Of a stretch of DNA of 60,619 nt, positions 34,359 to 42,182 are shown piece by piece. Within the stretch, counting starts at the first letter, position 1; each line of letters begins with the position of its first letter. A program made the translations under genes and the position numbers. The notes beneath the pieces are model-generated. The model did no database searches, was not told the DNA's origin, and was given only the letters and a program-made list of their open reading frames with translations. The stretch is from Nocardia jiangxiensis NBRC 101359 (GTDB lineage Bacteria; Actinomycetota; Actinomycetes; Mycobacteriales; Mycobacteriaceae): positions 1 through 60,619 of the forward strand of contig NZ_BAGB01000032.1 of assembly GCF_000308615.1 (NCBI RefSeq), written 5' to 3'.

Positions 34359-35333
34359 ATGAGAACCGTGCGACGGGCCGCCGTACTGGCAGGCGTGATG
34401 GTGACGGCTGCGGCAGTGCTGGCCGGATGTGGCGGCAAGGTCGGTGATTCCGGTGGCGCCGACGCCAAGAAACTCGTGCTCATCCCGGGCGTGGCCAACG
34501 AGCCGTTCTACATCTCGATGCAGTGCGGCGCGCAGACCGAGGCGAAGAAGCTGGGATATTCACTGAACACCCAGGCCCCCACCCAATTCGACGCCTCGCT
34601 GCAGACGCCGATCGTCACCGGCGTCATCGCCACCAAACCCGGCGCGATCCTGATCGCCCCGACCCATGCCACGGCGATGGCCGCGCCGATCAAGCAGGCC
34701 GAGAATGCCGGAATCAAGATCGTCGAGGTGGACACCGCCCTGGACGACACCTCGATCGCGGTCTCCTCGATCTCCTCGGACAACGTCAAGGGCGGTCAGC
34801 TGGCCGCGCAGACGCTCGCGAAACTGGTGGGGGACAAGGGATCCATGTTGGTGATCAACACCAAGGCGGGCACCTCCACGACCGATCAACGCGCGCAGGG
34901 CTTCGCCGACGAGCTGAAGAACCATCCCGGGATGAGTTCACTGGGCGTGCAGTACAACAACAACGACGCCGCCCAGGCCGCCTCGATCGTGACCGCCACC
35001 TTGGCCGCGCATCCGGATCTGGCCGGAATCTTCGCCACCAACCTGAGTTCGGCCGAGGGCGCCGCGACCGGCCTGCGCAATGCGGGCAAACTCGGGCAGG
35101 TGAAGATCGTCGGCTTCGATGCCAGCCCGCAGCAGGTGGAGGATCTGCGCAACGGCACGATCCAGGCGCTGATCGCCCAGGATCCGGCCACGATCGGCGT
35201 CGACGGCGTGGATCAGGCCGCCGCCGCCCTCGAGGGCAAACCGGTGACCCGGCACGTCCAGACCGACATGGTGTCCATCACCCAGGCCGATATGGATGCG
35301 AACTCGAAGTATTTCTACAAGAGCAGGTGCTGA
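34359..35333 (+). CDS. sugar ABC transporter substrate-binding lipoprotein
   Basis: About 324 residues from ATG 34359 (AGGTGAGGGCGGAG precedes it); ATG 34341 is alternative. Signal peptide with RR and lipobox AVLAGCG (Cys near residue 22). Periplasmic-binding-protein type I fold (RbsB/FrcB-like): LVLIPGVANEPFYISMQCGAQTEAKKLG, AILIAPTHATAMAAPIKQAENAGIKIVEVDTALD, DNVKGGQLAAQTLAK, GIFATNLSSAEGAATGLRNAGK and KIVGFDASPQQVEDLRNG. Completes the importer; the end converges on ilvA 13 bases away. Confidence 0.9.
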   Translation: MRTVRRAAVLAGVMVTAAAVLAGCGGKVGDSGGADAKKLVLIPGVANEPFYISMQCGAQTEAKKLGYSLNTQAPTQFDASLQTPIVTGVIATKPGAILIAPTHATAMAAPIKQAENAGIKIVEVDTALDDTSIAVSSISSDNVKGGQLAAQTLAKLVGDKGSMLVINTKAGTSTTDQRAQGFADELKNHPGMSSLGVQYNNNDAAQAASIVTATLAAHPDLAGIFATNLSSAEGAATGLRNAGKLGQVKIVGFDASPQQVEDLRNGTIQALIAQDPATIGVDGVDQAAAALEGKPVTRHVQTDMVSITQADMDANSKYFYKSRC

Positions 35334-35345
35334 TTCGAGCGGATC

Positions 35346-36575
35346 TCAATCCTGCACGCGCACAGCGTATCCGGTGCCGGTCAGCGCATCGATCACCTCG
35401 TCGCGATGGGTGGGGCCGCGGGTCTCCAGGGTGAGTGAGACCTCGGCCTCGTCCACCGCCAGCCAGGCCCCGGCCCGCGAGTGGGTGATCTCGAAGACGC
35501 TCGCGCCTGTCCCGCCGATCTCGGCCAGCAGTCGTCCCAGGCTGCCCGGCCGATCCGAAATCGTCACGCGCAGAACGAGGTAGCGCCCCGCCGCACCGAG
35601 GCCGTGGCCGATCAATCGGGTCAACAGCAACGGGTCGACATTGCCGCCGGACAGGATCGCGCAGACCGGGCCGGTGATGTCGAGCTCGGCCGGGGGATAG
35701 GTCATCATCGCCGCGACCGCTGCCGCGCCCGCGGGTTCGACGATCAGTTTGGCGCGCTCCATACACAGCAGCATCGCCCGGGAGATCGCGTCCTCGTCCA
35801 CCGTGACGATCCGCGAAACACGGTCGGCCACGTGGGCGAAGGGCACATCACCGGGCCGCCCGACCGCGATGCCGTCGGCCATGGTCGACATCCCGTCCAG
35901 CGCCACCGGCGCTCCGGCCGCGAGTGAGGCGGGCCAGGCCGCGGCTCGCGCCGCCTGCACGCCCACCACCCGCACGTGCGGAGCCAGGTGCTCGAGCGCG
36001 ACGGCCACGCCCGCGAGCAGTCCGCCTCCACCGGTGGGCACGATGACCGTCTGCACGTCGGGCATCTGCTCGAGCAGTTCGAGTCCGACGGTCGCCTGTC
36101 CGGCCACGATATCGGGATGATCGAACGGGTGGATCAGCGTCGCACCGGTTTGCTCGGCGAATTCCTCTGCCGCCACAAGGGATTGGTCGACCGTCTCGCC
36201 CGCCTGATGAACGGTCGCGCCATAGGCGCGGGTGGCGGCCAGCTTCGGCAGCGAGGCGCCGATCGGCATGAAGACCGTCGAGTCGATGCCCAGGGTCGAC
36301 GCCGCCCACGCCACCCCTTGCGCATGATTACCCGCACTGGCCGCGACGACTCCGCGTCCGCGTTCGGTCTCGGGCAGATTCGCGATCCGGTTGTACGCGC
36401 CGCGCGGTTTGAACGATCCGGTGCGCTGCAGATTCTCACATTTGAGCCGAACCTCGACGCCGGTGCGTTCGGCCAGCACCCGCGCGGCGATCAACGGTGT
36501 CCGCCGCACCGCGGGGCCCACCAGCTTCGCCGCCGCCTCGATTCGATCCAGCCCGATCCGGTCCATGGCGGCCAT
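35346..36575 (-). CDS. ilvA: threonine dehydratase (threonine ammonia-lyase)
   Basis: 409 residues from ATG 36575. PLP fold-type II: KCENLQRTGSFKPRGAYNRI (PLP lysine in SFKPRGA), VVAASAGNHAQGVAWAASTLG, FMPIGASLPKLAATRAYGA, PTGGGGLLAGVAVALE and AILSGGNVDPLLLTRLI. The C-terminal ~75 residues form a single ACT-like domain (LVLRVTISDRPGSLGRLLAEIGGTGASVFEITHSRAG), as in medium-length biosynthetic or catabolic threonine deaminases. Converts threonine to 2-oxobutanoate and ammonia, feeding isoleucine. The window also has a leuA. Upstream, idi ends 113 bases before it on the same strand with a hairpin between. Confidence 0.93.
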   Translation of the reverse strand: MAAMDRIGLDRIEAAAKLVGPAVRRTPLIAARVLAERTGVEVRLKCENLQRTGSFKPRGAYNRIANLPETERGRGVVAASAGNHAQGVAWAASTLGIDSTVFMPIGASLPKLAATRAYGATVHQAGETVDQSLVAAEEFAEQTGATLIHPFDHPDIVAGQATVGLELLEQMPDVQTVIVPTGGGGLLAGVAVALEHLAPHVRVVGVQAARAAAWPASLAAGAPVALDGMSTMADGIAVGRPGDVPFAHVADRVSRIVTVDEDAISRAMLLCMERAKLIVEPAGAAAVAAMMTYPPAELDITGPVCAILSGGNVDPLLLTRLIGHGLGAAGRYLVLRVTISDRPGSLGRLLAEIGGTGASVFEITHSRAGAWLAVDEAEVSLTLETRGPTHRDEVIDALTGTGYAVRVQD

Positions 36576-36628
36576 GCTGCCAGACGACGCACCCGTGGGC
36601 GTGCGCATCGACCGGGGAAGAATGGGTT

Positions 36629-36650
36629 CGCGGGAGCCGCCCCTCCCGCG
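36629..36650 (-). terminator. hairpin ending the 2-MIB operon
   Basis: Perfect 8-bp stem CGCGGGAG / CTCCCGCG with a six-base loop, 39 bases downstream of idi and before ilvA. There is no T-run, as is common in high-GC actinobacteria. Probably separates the terpene operon from ilvA. Confidence 0.5.
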
Positions 36651-36688
36651 TTCCGACGTAGTTCGTCCCTCGGAAAATCCGTCCGATA

Positions 36689-37270
36689 TCAGTCGCGCAG
36701 ACTGCCGACGGGCGGATGGGTGATCGCCAGGACGCCCGGCAGCCACGGGGTGTAGCGAGCAGGTTCGGATTCGAGTGCGGTACGCAGATCGGCCGGATAC
36801 AACCAGGCGTGATCGGCGATCTCCGCGGGATCGGGATCCGGCGGAACACCGTCGAATCGGCCCACCACGACGTGATCCCATTCGTGTTCGACCCGGCCGG
36901 TCGCCGGATCGTCCGCCTGATACCGGAACACCCCGACCTCGGTCAGCTCGGCCGCGATCCCGAACTCCTCGCCCAGCCGCACCGCCGCGGCCCGGGTGAC
37001 CGACTCACCGGGCGCGGGATGCCCGCAGCAGGTGTTCGACCACAGCAGCGGGAAGCGGGTCTTGACCGCGGCCCGCTGCTGCAACAGCATCCGGCCCGCC
37101 GCGTCGAACAGCAGTACCGAGAACGCCCGGTGCAGCCGTCCGGGCGCGGTATGCGCCTGCCCCACCGGGCACGAGCCGGTCGCCCGGCCCTGCTCGTCCA
37201 CGAGCTCGACGAGCAGGGCCTCACGGTCGATCGGCGGTGCTCCGGCGCTGTCTTCTGGTGCGGCGGTCAC
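36689..37270 (-). CDS. idi: isopentenyl-diphosphate delta-isomerase, type 1
   Basis: 193 residues from GTG 37270, overlapping the methyltransferase stop (GTGA). Interconverts IPP and DMAPP. Nudix-like fold with HRAFSVLLFDAAGRMLLQQRA, the catalytic Cys in WSNTCCGHPAPGES (about residue 82), RLGEEFGI metal site and the second catalytic Glu in VEHEWDHV. Actinobacteria using the MEP pathway already get both IPP and DMAPP; its coupling to the 2-MIB genes suggests it raises DMAPP for geranyl diphosphate and local terpene flux. Last gene of the operon. Confidence 0.95.
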   Translation of the reverse strand: MTAAPEDSAGAPPIDREALLVELVDEQGRATGSCPVGQAHTAPGRLHRAFSVLLFDAAGRMLLQQRAAVKTRFPLLWSNTCCGHPAPGESVTRAAAVRLGEEFGIAAELTEVGVFRYQADDPATGRVEHEWDHVVVGRFDGVPPDPDPAEIADHAWLYPADLRTALESEPARYTPWLPGVLAITHPPVGSLRD

Positions 37271-38139
37271 CGCCCCACCTTATCGGCGGCAATCAACAGG
37301 TACTGGAAGCTGCCCTCCTTGTACGAGGTCAGGAACGGCTTCTCCACGCCGGTGGCCAGCTCGGAATGGGTGCGCAACTCCCAGTACGGAATGGTGGCCG
37401 CGGTGAGGTCGGTCACGGCGATCGGCACCAGATTGTTCGCCGCCATCGCCCGGAAGTACTCGCTGCGCGGGTGGATCATGCATCCGTAATGAGCGTCGAT
37501 CCAGCTCACCGCCGCCGACCGGCCGCCGGTCACATCGTTGGAGCAGCCGGTGATGCACACATAGCGCCCGCCCGGTTCGAGCAGCCGCGCGAATTCGCTG
37601 AACAGATCCGGCAGCTCGACGTACATATCGGTTTCGTTGGTCCAGATGCCGCGCATGGACCGCGCGTCGAAACCGGTGTCGAGCATGTTGCGGAAGTGGA
37701 ACTGCACCCGGTCCGCCACCCCGCGCTGCTGGGCCTGCTCATTGGCGAAGCCCACCTGGTATTCGGAGATCGTCACCCCGTCCACCCGGCAGCCGAACCG
37801 CTGATTGGCCATGATGCTGGTGCCGCCGCGGCCCGATCCGCCATCCATCAGCCGGTCACCGGGACGCACATCGCCGAGATTGTCCAGCAGCAGATCCGCC
37901 TGGGCGGTTTCGAGCCGATGCAGTTCCCGCACGATCCGGTCCTGGCGGGTGTCCTCGGGGCCCTCCAGGACGGACAGATCCGGTTCGCCGATGCCGTAGT
38001 GGTGGTGATAGAGACCGTCGACCTCGCCCAATTTGAGGTTCACGCGATCATCGTTGGGATTGTCGTTCCAATATGCCGCCACCGAACGCTGGTAGCTGGT
38101 CTGCAGTACGCCATCGGTCTGGGGGTCGAGCGTGGTCAT
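37267..38139 (-). CDS. gppmt: geranyl diphosphate 2-C-methyltransferase
   Basis: 290 residues from ATG 38139. Adds a methyl group to GPP to make (E)-2-methyl-GPP, the first committed step to 2-methylisoborneol. SAM-binding RLMDGGSGRGGTSIMANQRFGC, VDGVTISEYQVGFANEQAQQRGVADRVQFHFRNMLDTGF, NETDMYVELPDLFSEFARLLEPGGRYVCITGCSND, and YQRSVAAYWNDNPNDDRVNLKLGEVDGLYHHHYGIG, the N-terminus typical of the bacterial GPPMT enzymes. Length agrees with Streptomyces homologs. Lies between 2-MIB synthase (74-base gap) and idi (4-base overlap). Confidence 0.96.
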   Translation of the reverse strand: MTTLDPQTDGVLQTSYQRSVAAYWNDNPNDDRVNLKLGEVDGLYHHHYGIGEPDLSVLEGPEDTRQDRIVRELHRLETAQADLLLDNLGDVRPGDRLMDGGSGRGGTSIMANQRFGCRVDGVTISEYQVGFANEQAQQRGVADRVQFHFRNMLDTGFDARSMRGIWTNETDMYVELPDLFSEFARLLEPGGRYVCITGCSNDVTGGRSAAVSWIDAHYGCMIHPRSEYFRAMAANNLVPIAVTDLTAATIPYWELRTHSELATGVEKPFLTSYKEGSFQYLLIAADKVGR

Positions 38140-38212
38140 GACGAATCAGTCCTCTCGATCGTTGGTGCTGCGGGCAGTACTCATCGCGCCGGATACGCGG
38201 CGTCGGGGTGGA

Positions 38213-39814
38213 TCAGGAGATGTCGTTGTACCGGCGGCTGGCGGCATGCCAGGCACGGCTACCGCCCATCCATGCCCACAGTCCGCTCAGGAAGCGGTGC
38301 AGAGCCGGTGAGCCGTTCGCCGCGAGGATCCCGGCCTCGCGTTCGAAACGATGCATCAGCTCGTCGTGCACCTCGGCGGTCTGCAGGATCGCCTCGTGGC
38401 GCGTGCAGTGCTGTTCGGCGGCCAGCACGGTCGGCAGATTGAACTCCCGGCCGTCGGACAGATCCTCGCGGGCCATCGAATACAGATCGTTGACCATCTG
38501 AGCGGCCAGTGCGGCGGTGGTCACCACCCGCCGCACCCGGGGATCGGCGTATTCGGCGGCTCCGAGTTCGTAGCCGCCGACCGCGTCGATGGGTGCCATA
38601 CAGGGCAGGAAACTGTGCGGCTGCCGGTTGGCCAGGTACTCCCACACCGGTGGCATCCGGTGTGCGGCACGCCATCCGGCCTCGGCGGTCAGTGCGATGA
38701 ACCAGCCGGCGACCTCGGTGCGCAGCCGCGCCACCTGAGCCGGCGTGGCGAATTGCGCGAGATGGTCGAACGAGGTGCGGAAGGCCCGCAGGATCGGATC
38801 GGCCTCCAGTGCCCGTTCGAGCTGCATCTGATATTCGGCCGGTAGATGTACCGGATCCATCACCGCGGCAGCCATTTCCAGCCTCGGGCCGAGTTCGGCC
38901 TCCGCGCTGGAGGGAGTGCCGTCGGGTGCCTGGTCGTCGGCGTCCTCCTCGCAGTAGTAGTCGTCGACGGACCACTCCGACACCGCGCATTTCGCCACCG
39001 CGAGCAGACGATCCGGATCGTCGCAATCCGGATGCGCCAGCATGATGAGCCTTCCGAAATCGGCCTTGCGGAGGTCGTCCAGGCGTCCCTCGTAGAGCCC
39101 GATCGTTCGGGCCCACAACAGGATTCCCTCGTTGACGGCCTCGGCGAGGGCCGGATCGTCGCGGACCGGGGGCGGACAGTACAGCGCCGGGATCGGCGCT
39201 CGTGCCTGCGGTCCGGATTCGGTCGGGGCGCCGGGTGCCGCGTCGTGACGCTCCGGCGAGACGCTGGTCGCATCCGTTCCCGGGATTCGCGACAAGCCCG
39301 AATCGGTGGTGCTACCGGGCAATCCGGATAGCGGGTCGTCGCGGATCGGCAGAATCGGCGATCCCGGTGCGCCGGCCCGGAAAGGGGGGATGCGGGTCGA
39401 TGCCGTACCGATTCCGGTAGGCCCGAGGGGGATTCGTGGCCGCGACCTCGCGGGGGTCCGGTACTCCGGGACCGCTCGCCCATCGGGACGAGCTGGGGAT
39501 TTCTCTCTGGCAGCGGTCGATTCGGCACCGAGGCCGGAGGCCGAGGTGTCGGAGATGAATTCATCCGCGGACGGCGGGGTGAGCAGCAGGCCCGCCGCGC
39601 CGAGCCCGGCCGGACCGAGCAGGCGTACCGGTGTGGTCCCCGTGGTAATCGCGGTCAGTGGATTCGAATCGGGCTGGGGGAGTGCGGTTTCGGGCTTCTC
39701 CGACCACGTCGGTGTGGCCGGGGGAGCGTTGTCCAGATTACCGAGCAGAGTCGCGATCACCGCGGCCACCTCGGAGGTGGCCGCAGGAGCCGCGGCGCGT
39801 GAGAGCACCGACAT
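38213..39814 (-). CDS. mibS: 2-methylisoborneol synthase with disordered cargo-loading N-terminus
   Basis: 533 residues from ATG 39814. The C-terminal ~325 residues form a class I terpene synthase: metal motif DDYYCEED (residues 284-291, the MIB synthase variant of DDxxD) and the NSE triad NDLYSMARE (442-450). Cyclises 2-methyl-GPP to 2-methylisoborneol. Residues 1-205 are low complexity, Pro/Ala/Ser/Thr/Gly-rich and surely disordered. Two similar motifs stand out there, LGPAGLGAAG (66-75) and LGPTGIGTAS (130-139), plausible signals for packing into the encapsulin encoded 14 bases upstream. The start is close to the encapsulin stop, implying translational coupling. Confidence 0.96.
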   Translation of the reverse strand: MSVLSRAAAPAATSEVAAVIATLLGNLDNAPPATPTWSEKPETALPQPDSNPLTAITTGTTPVRLLGPAGLGAAGLLLTPPSADEFISDTSASGLGAESTAAREKSPARPDGRAVPEYRTPARSRPRIPLGPTGIGTASTRIPPFRAGAPGSPILPIRDDPLSGLPGSTTDSGLSRIPGTDATSVSPERHDAAPGAPTESGPQARAPIPALYCPPPVRDDPALAEAVNEGILLWARTIGLYEGRLDDLRKADFGRLIMLAHPDCDDPDRLLAVAKCAVSEWSVDDYYCEEDADDQAPDGTPSSAEAELGPRLEMAAAVMDPVHLPAEYQMQLERALEADPILRAFRTSFDHLAQFATPAQVARLRTEVAGWFIALTAEAGWRAAHRMPPVWEYLANRQPHSFLPCMAPIDAVGGYELGAAEYADPRVRRVVTTAALAAQMVNDLYSMAREDLSDGREFNLPTVLAAEQHCTRHEAILQTAEVHDELMHRFEREAGILAANGSPALHRFLSGLWAWMGGSRAWHAASRRYNDIS

Positions 39815-39828
39815 GGCAGGACCTTTCG

Positions 39829-41235
39829 TCAGTCGCTCTGCCGGGCGACCAGGACGTTGTCCAGGATGCCCAGCGCGTCCGGCACCAGGACCGCCGTGGA
39901 GTAATAGCAGCTGATCAGGTAGGAGATGATCGACTGATCATCGATGCCCTTGAAGCGGACGTTCAGGCTCGGCTCGTACTCGTCGGGAATTCCGGTCTGG
40001 TGCAGGCCGATGACGCCCTGCTCCTGCTCGCCGGTGCGCATGGCCAGGATCGAGGTGGTCTGGTTCTCGCTCACCGGAATCTTGCCGCACGGGTAGATCG
40101 GCACGCCGCGCCAGGACGGAACGCGGTGCCCGTTGATCTCCACCGGGTCCGGGTACAGCCCGCGCTTGTTGCACTCGCGGCCGAACGCGGCGATCGCCTT
40201 CGGATGTGCCAGAAAGAGTTTCGTGCTCCGGCGCATGCTCAGCAGCTCGTCCATGTCGTCCGGGGTGGGTGCGCCGTGCTCGGTGTAGATGCGTTGTTTG
40301 AGGTCACAGTTGTTGAGCAGACCGAAATCCGGGTTGTTGACCAGATCGTTCTCGCGCCGTTCGTACAGCGCCTCGATGGTCAGCCGCAGCTGCTGCTCGA
40401 TCTGGTTGTGCGGCTCGTTGAACAGATCCGCGACGCGACTGTGCACGCGCAGAACGCTTTGGGCCAAACTCAATTCGTATTCCCGCGGCGACGCGTCGTA
40501 GTCCACGAACGTACCCTGCAGCAGCGGCTCGCCCGCGTGCCCCGAGGAGATCTCGATCTCGGCCTCGCCGTGTTTGTTCTGCGCCTTGGCCGGTGTCGCG
40601 GCGATCCGGTCGAGCTGTTCACGCAGCGCGGGGATCTCCTCGCTGATCTGGTCCAATGCGGCGCGCGGCAGGGACAGCAGGGTGGTGTGCGTCGCGGTCC
40701 GGACGGTCACCGGCCAGATCGCATTGGGGTCGGTGAGCATGGCGTCACCGAAGTAGTCGCCGTCGGCGAGCATGCCGAGCTTGGTCGTCTCGCCATAGTC
40801 GCCGGTGCCGATCTTGCTGAGTTTGCCGTGCACGACCAGCAGCACCTGGTCCATCGGATTGCCGAATTCGGCCAGGACAGTACCGGGTTCGAGATCTCGC
40901 TGCTCGAAACGCTGGGCCAGCGCGCGCAGGACCTCCTCGTCCTCGAAGCCGCGCAACGGCGGCAGTTCCTGCAGCTCCAGCGGGATGACGCGGGCCTGCC
41001 CGCCGTCGATGGCGAACTCCACCTCGCCGTTGCCGAGGGTGTGGGTCAGACGTCGGTTGACCCGGTAGATGCCACCGTGCACCTGCACCCACGGCAGTGC
41101 CCGAGTCAGCCAGCGCGAGCTGATGCCCTGCATCTGCGGTTCGGATTTGGTGGTGTGCGCGAGTTGGTGAGCGGCGGTGGTGGACAGGGTTTTACGGACG
41201 TGGTTGTCGGTACTTACCGGCAGTTCAATGGTCAT
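39829..41235 (-). CDS. Family 2B encapsulin shell protein with cyclic-nucleotide-binding domain
   Basis: 468 residues from ATG 41235. Annotations often call it a Crp/Fnr or cyclic-nucleotide-binding protein, but there is no helix-turn-helix. A CNBD (about residues 92-215: [57 protein letters not shown]) is set into an HK97-like shell protein: N-arm and P-domain-like sequence (1-90), then 225-468 with [61 protein letters not shown] and [24 protein letters not shown]. This architecture plus adjacency to 2-MIB synthase defines Family 2B encapsulins of terpene loci. The canonical phosphate-binding cassette Arg is not obvious (WPVTVRTAT instead), so the ligand is uncertain. First gene of the operon. 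Confidence 0.93.
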   Translation of the reverse strand: MTIELPVSTDNHVRKTLSTTAAHQLAHTTKSEPQMQGISSRWLTRALPWVQVHGGIYRVNRRLTHTLGNGEVEFAIDGGQARVIPLELQELPPLRGFEDEEVLRALAQRFEQRDLEPGTVLAEFGNPMDQVLLVVHGKLSKIGTGDYGETTKLGMLADGDYFGDAMLTDPNAIWPVTVRTATHTTLLSLPRAALDQISEEIPALREQLDRIAATPAKAQNKHGEAEIEISSGHAGEPLLQGTFVDYDASPREYELSLAQSVLRVHSRVADLFNEPHNQIEQQLRLTIEALYERRENDLVNNPDFGLLNNCDLKQRIYTEHGAPTPDDMDELLSMRRSTKLFLAHPKAIAAFGRECNKRGLYPDPVEINGHRVPSWRGVPIYPCGKIPVSENQTTSILAMRTGEQEQGVIGLHQTGIPDEYEPSLNVRFKGIDDQSIISYLISCYYSTAVLVPDALGILDNVLVARQSD

Positions 41236-41592
41236 GCTGCGGTCCTCACCTCGAGATTGCCACACGACATCGGGGGGCGTTTTGGGTACGGGAGATGCGG
41301 CAGGCGACAGATGCCTGCAGAAACCGGACACTCGAGCGAATTGATTAGCGCGACAGTGCGATCCAGCACTTCGATGATAGGCACGCCGCGAACGCGATGG
41401 TGGCGGAATCGCGGAAGACGACGTGGCAGCAAACAGCCCGTAACGATGCGGCAACGGAGCGCCGAGCGGACCAATCCGCACCGGAATCCATCCGACACGC
41501 GGAGTACGGACCGCAACGCCGCTGCCGTGCATCGTGCCACTCGCCGCATCTCCCCGCTGGTCCGTATCACCGTGCACGCCTTGGGAGTTCGC
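41236..41592. promoter_or_regulatory. divergent upstream region of the encapsulin operon
   Basis: 357 bases without a convincing gene. It contains a 6-bp perfect inverted repeat GCAGGC-N7-GCCTGC (41300-41318), about 65 bases before the encapsulin ATG, which is a candidate operator. GTGAGG (minus strand, 41249-41244 approximately) is a possible weak ribosome binding site. I could not settle on -35/-10 boxes. Confidence 0.4.
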
Positions 41593-42180
41593 ATGTCGGC
41601 CTGGCTCGACGGCTCGCCCGTCCGGATCGGATTCCTGATCGTCACCGGCATGGTGGTGACGATCACCTGTGCAGGCATCACGCTGCTGCGGCCCCTCGTA
41701 CTGAAGGTGTTCGGTCCGGAACCGGGCCGCAACGAACAGGCCACCATGGCACCGACCGACGGCGTCTTCCACGGTCTGCTGCTCGCGCTGGTCGCTGCGG
41801 CGTTCTGTCAGGCGTACGACGCGGCACAGGATCCGGTCGCTGGCGATGCCGTCGCCGTCGGCTTGCCGTACCGGGAAGTCTCGGCCGATCCGGAGCCCGA
41901 GCGTGCCGTGCTCCGACGGCCGCGTGGTGAGACGGGCCGCGAACCTCTTGTGCCGATGTCGGGGTGTCGGAACCAGGTGTCCGAGGCCGGGTTCTCGGTC
42001 TCGGCTCCGCAGCGACCGCTCGAGTTTCGAGCTGGATCTCGGCGCTCTCCGGTATCGGTGGAACGAGGTCTGCGGGCGGGAGCGAAAACACAGCTAAGCT
42101 CGAGGTGGACAGATAGACAGATGAAGGGGGCCGTGGTGGAGCGCCGCGCGCCGTGCACAAGGGTCAGGGCTGGGAGCTAG
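41593..42180 (+). pseudogene. degenerate DUF4239-family membrane protein
   Basis: ATG 41593 with GGGAG six bases upstream. The first ~110 residues have the N-terminal pattern of DUF4239 (bestrophin-like) proteins: two membrane helices ([18 protein letters not shown] and [19 protein letters not shown]), a linker with [16 protein letters not shown], and [17 protein letters not shown]. After that the sequence becomes Arg/Gly/Ser-rich and unlike the family, which continues for another ~130 residues and two further helices. It looks like a truncated or frameshifted relic, whose end overlaps the region just before the lipase fusion. Confidence 0.5.
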
Positions 42181-42182
42181 CG

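Noticed and set aside
39658..42180. An 840-codon plus-strand frame across the encapsulin and 2-MIB synthase genes
   Set aside because: Antisense to two clearly identified genes. Only its last part (from ATG 41593), outside those genes, is kept as the DUF4239 remnant.
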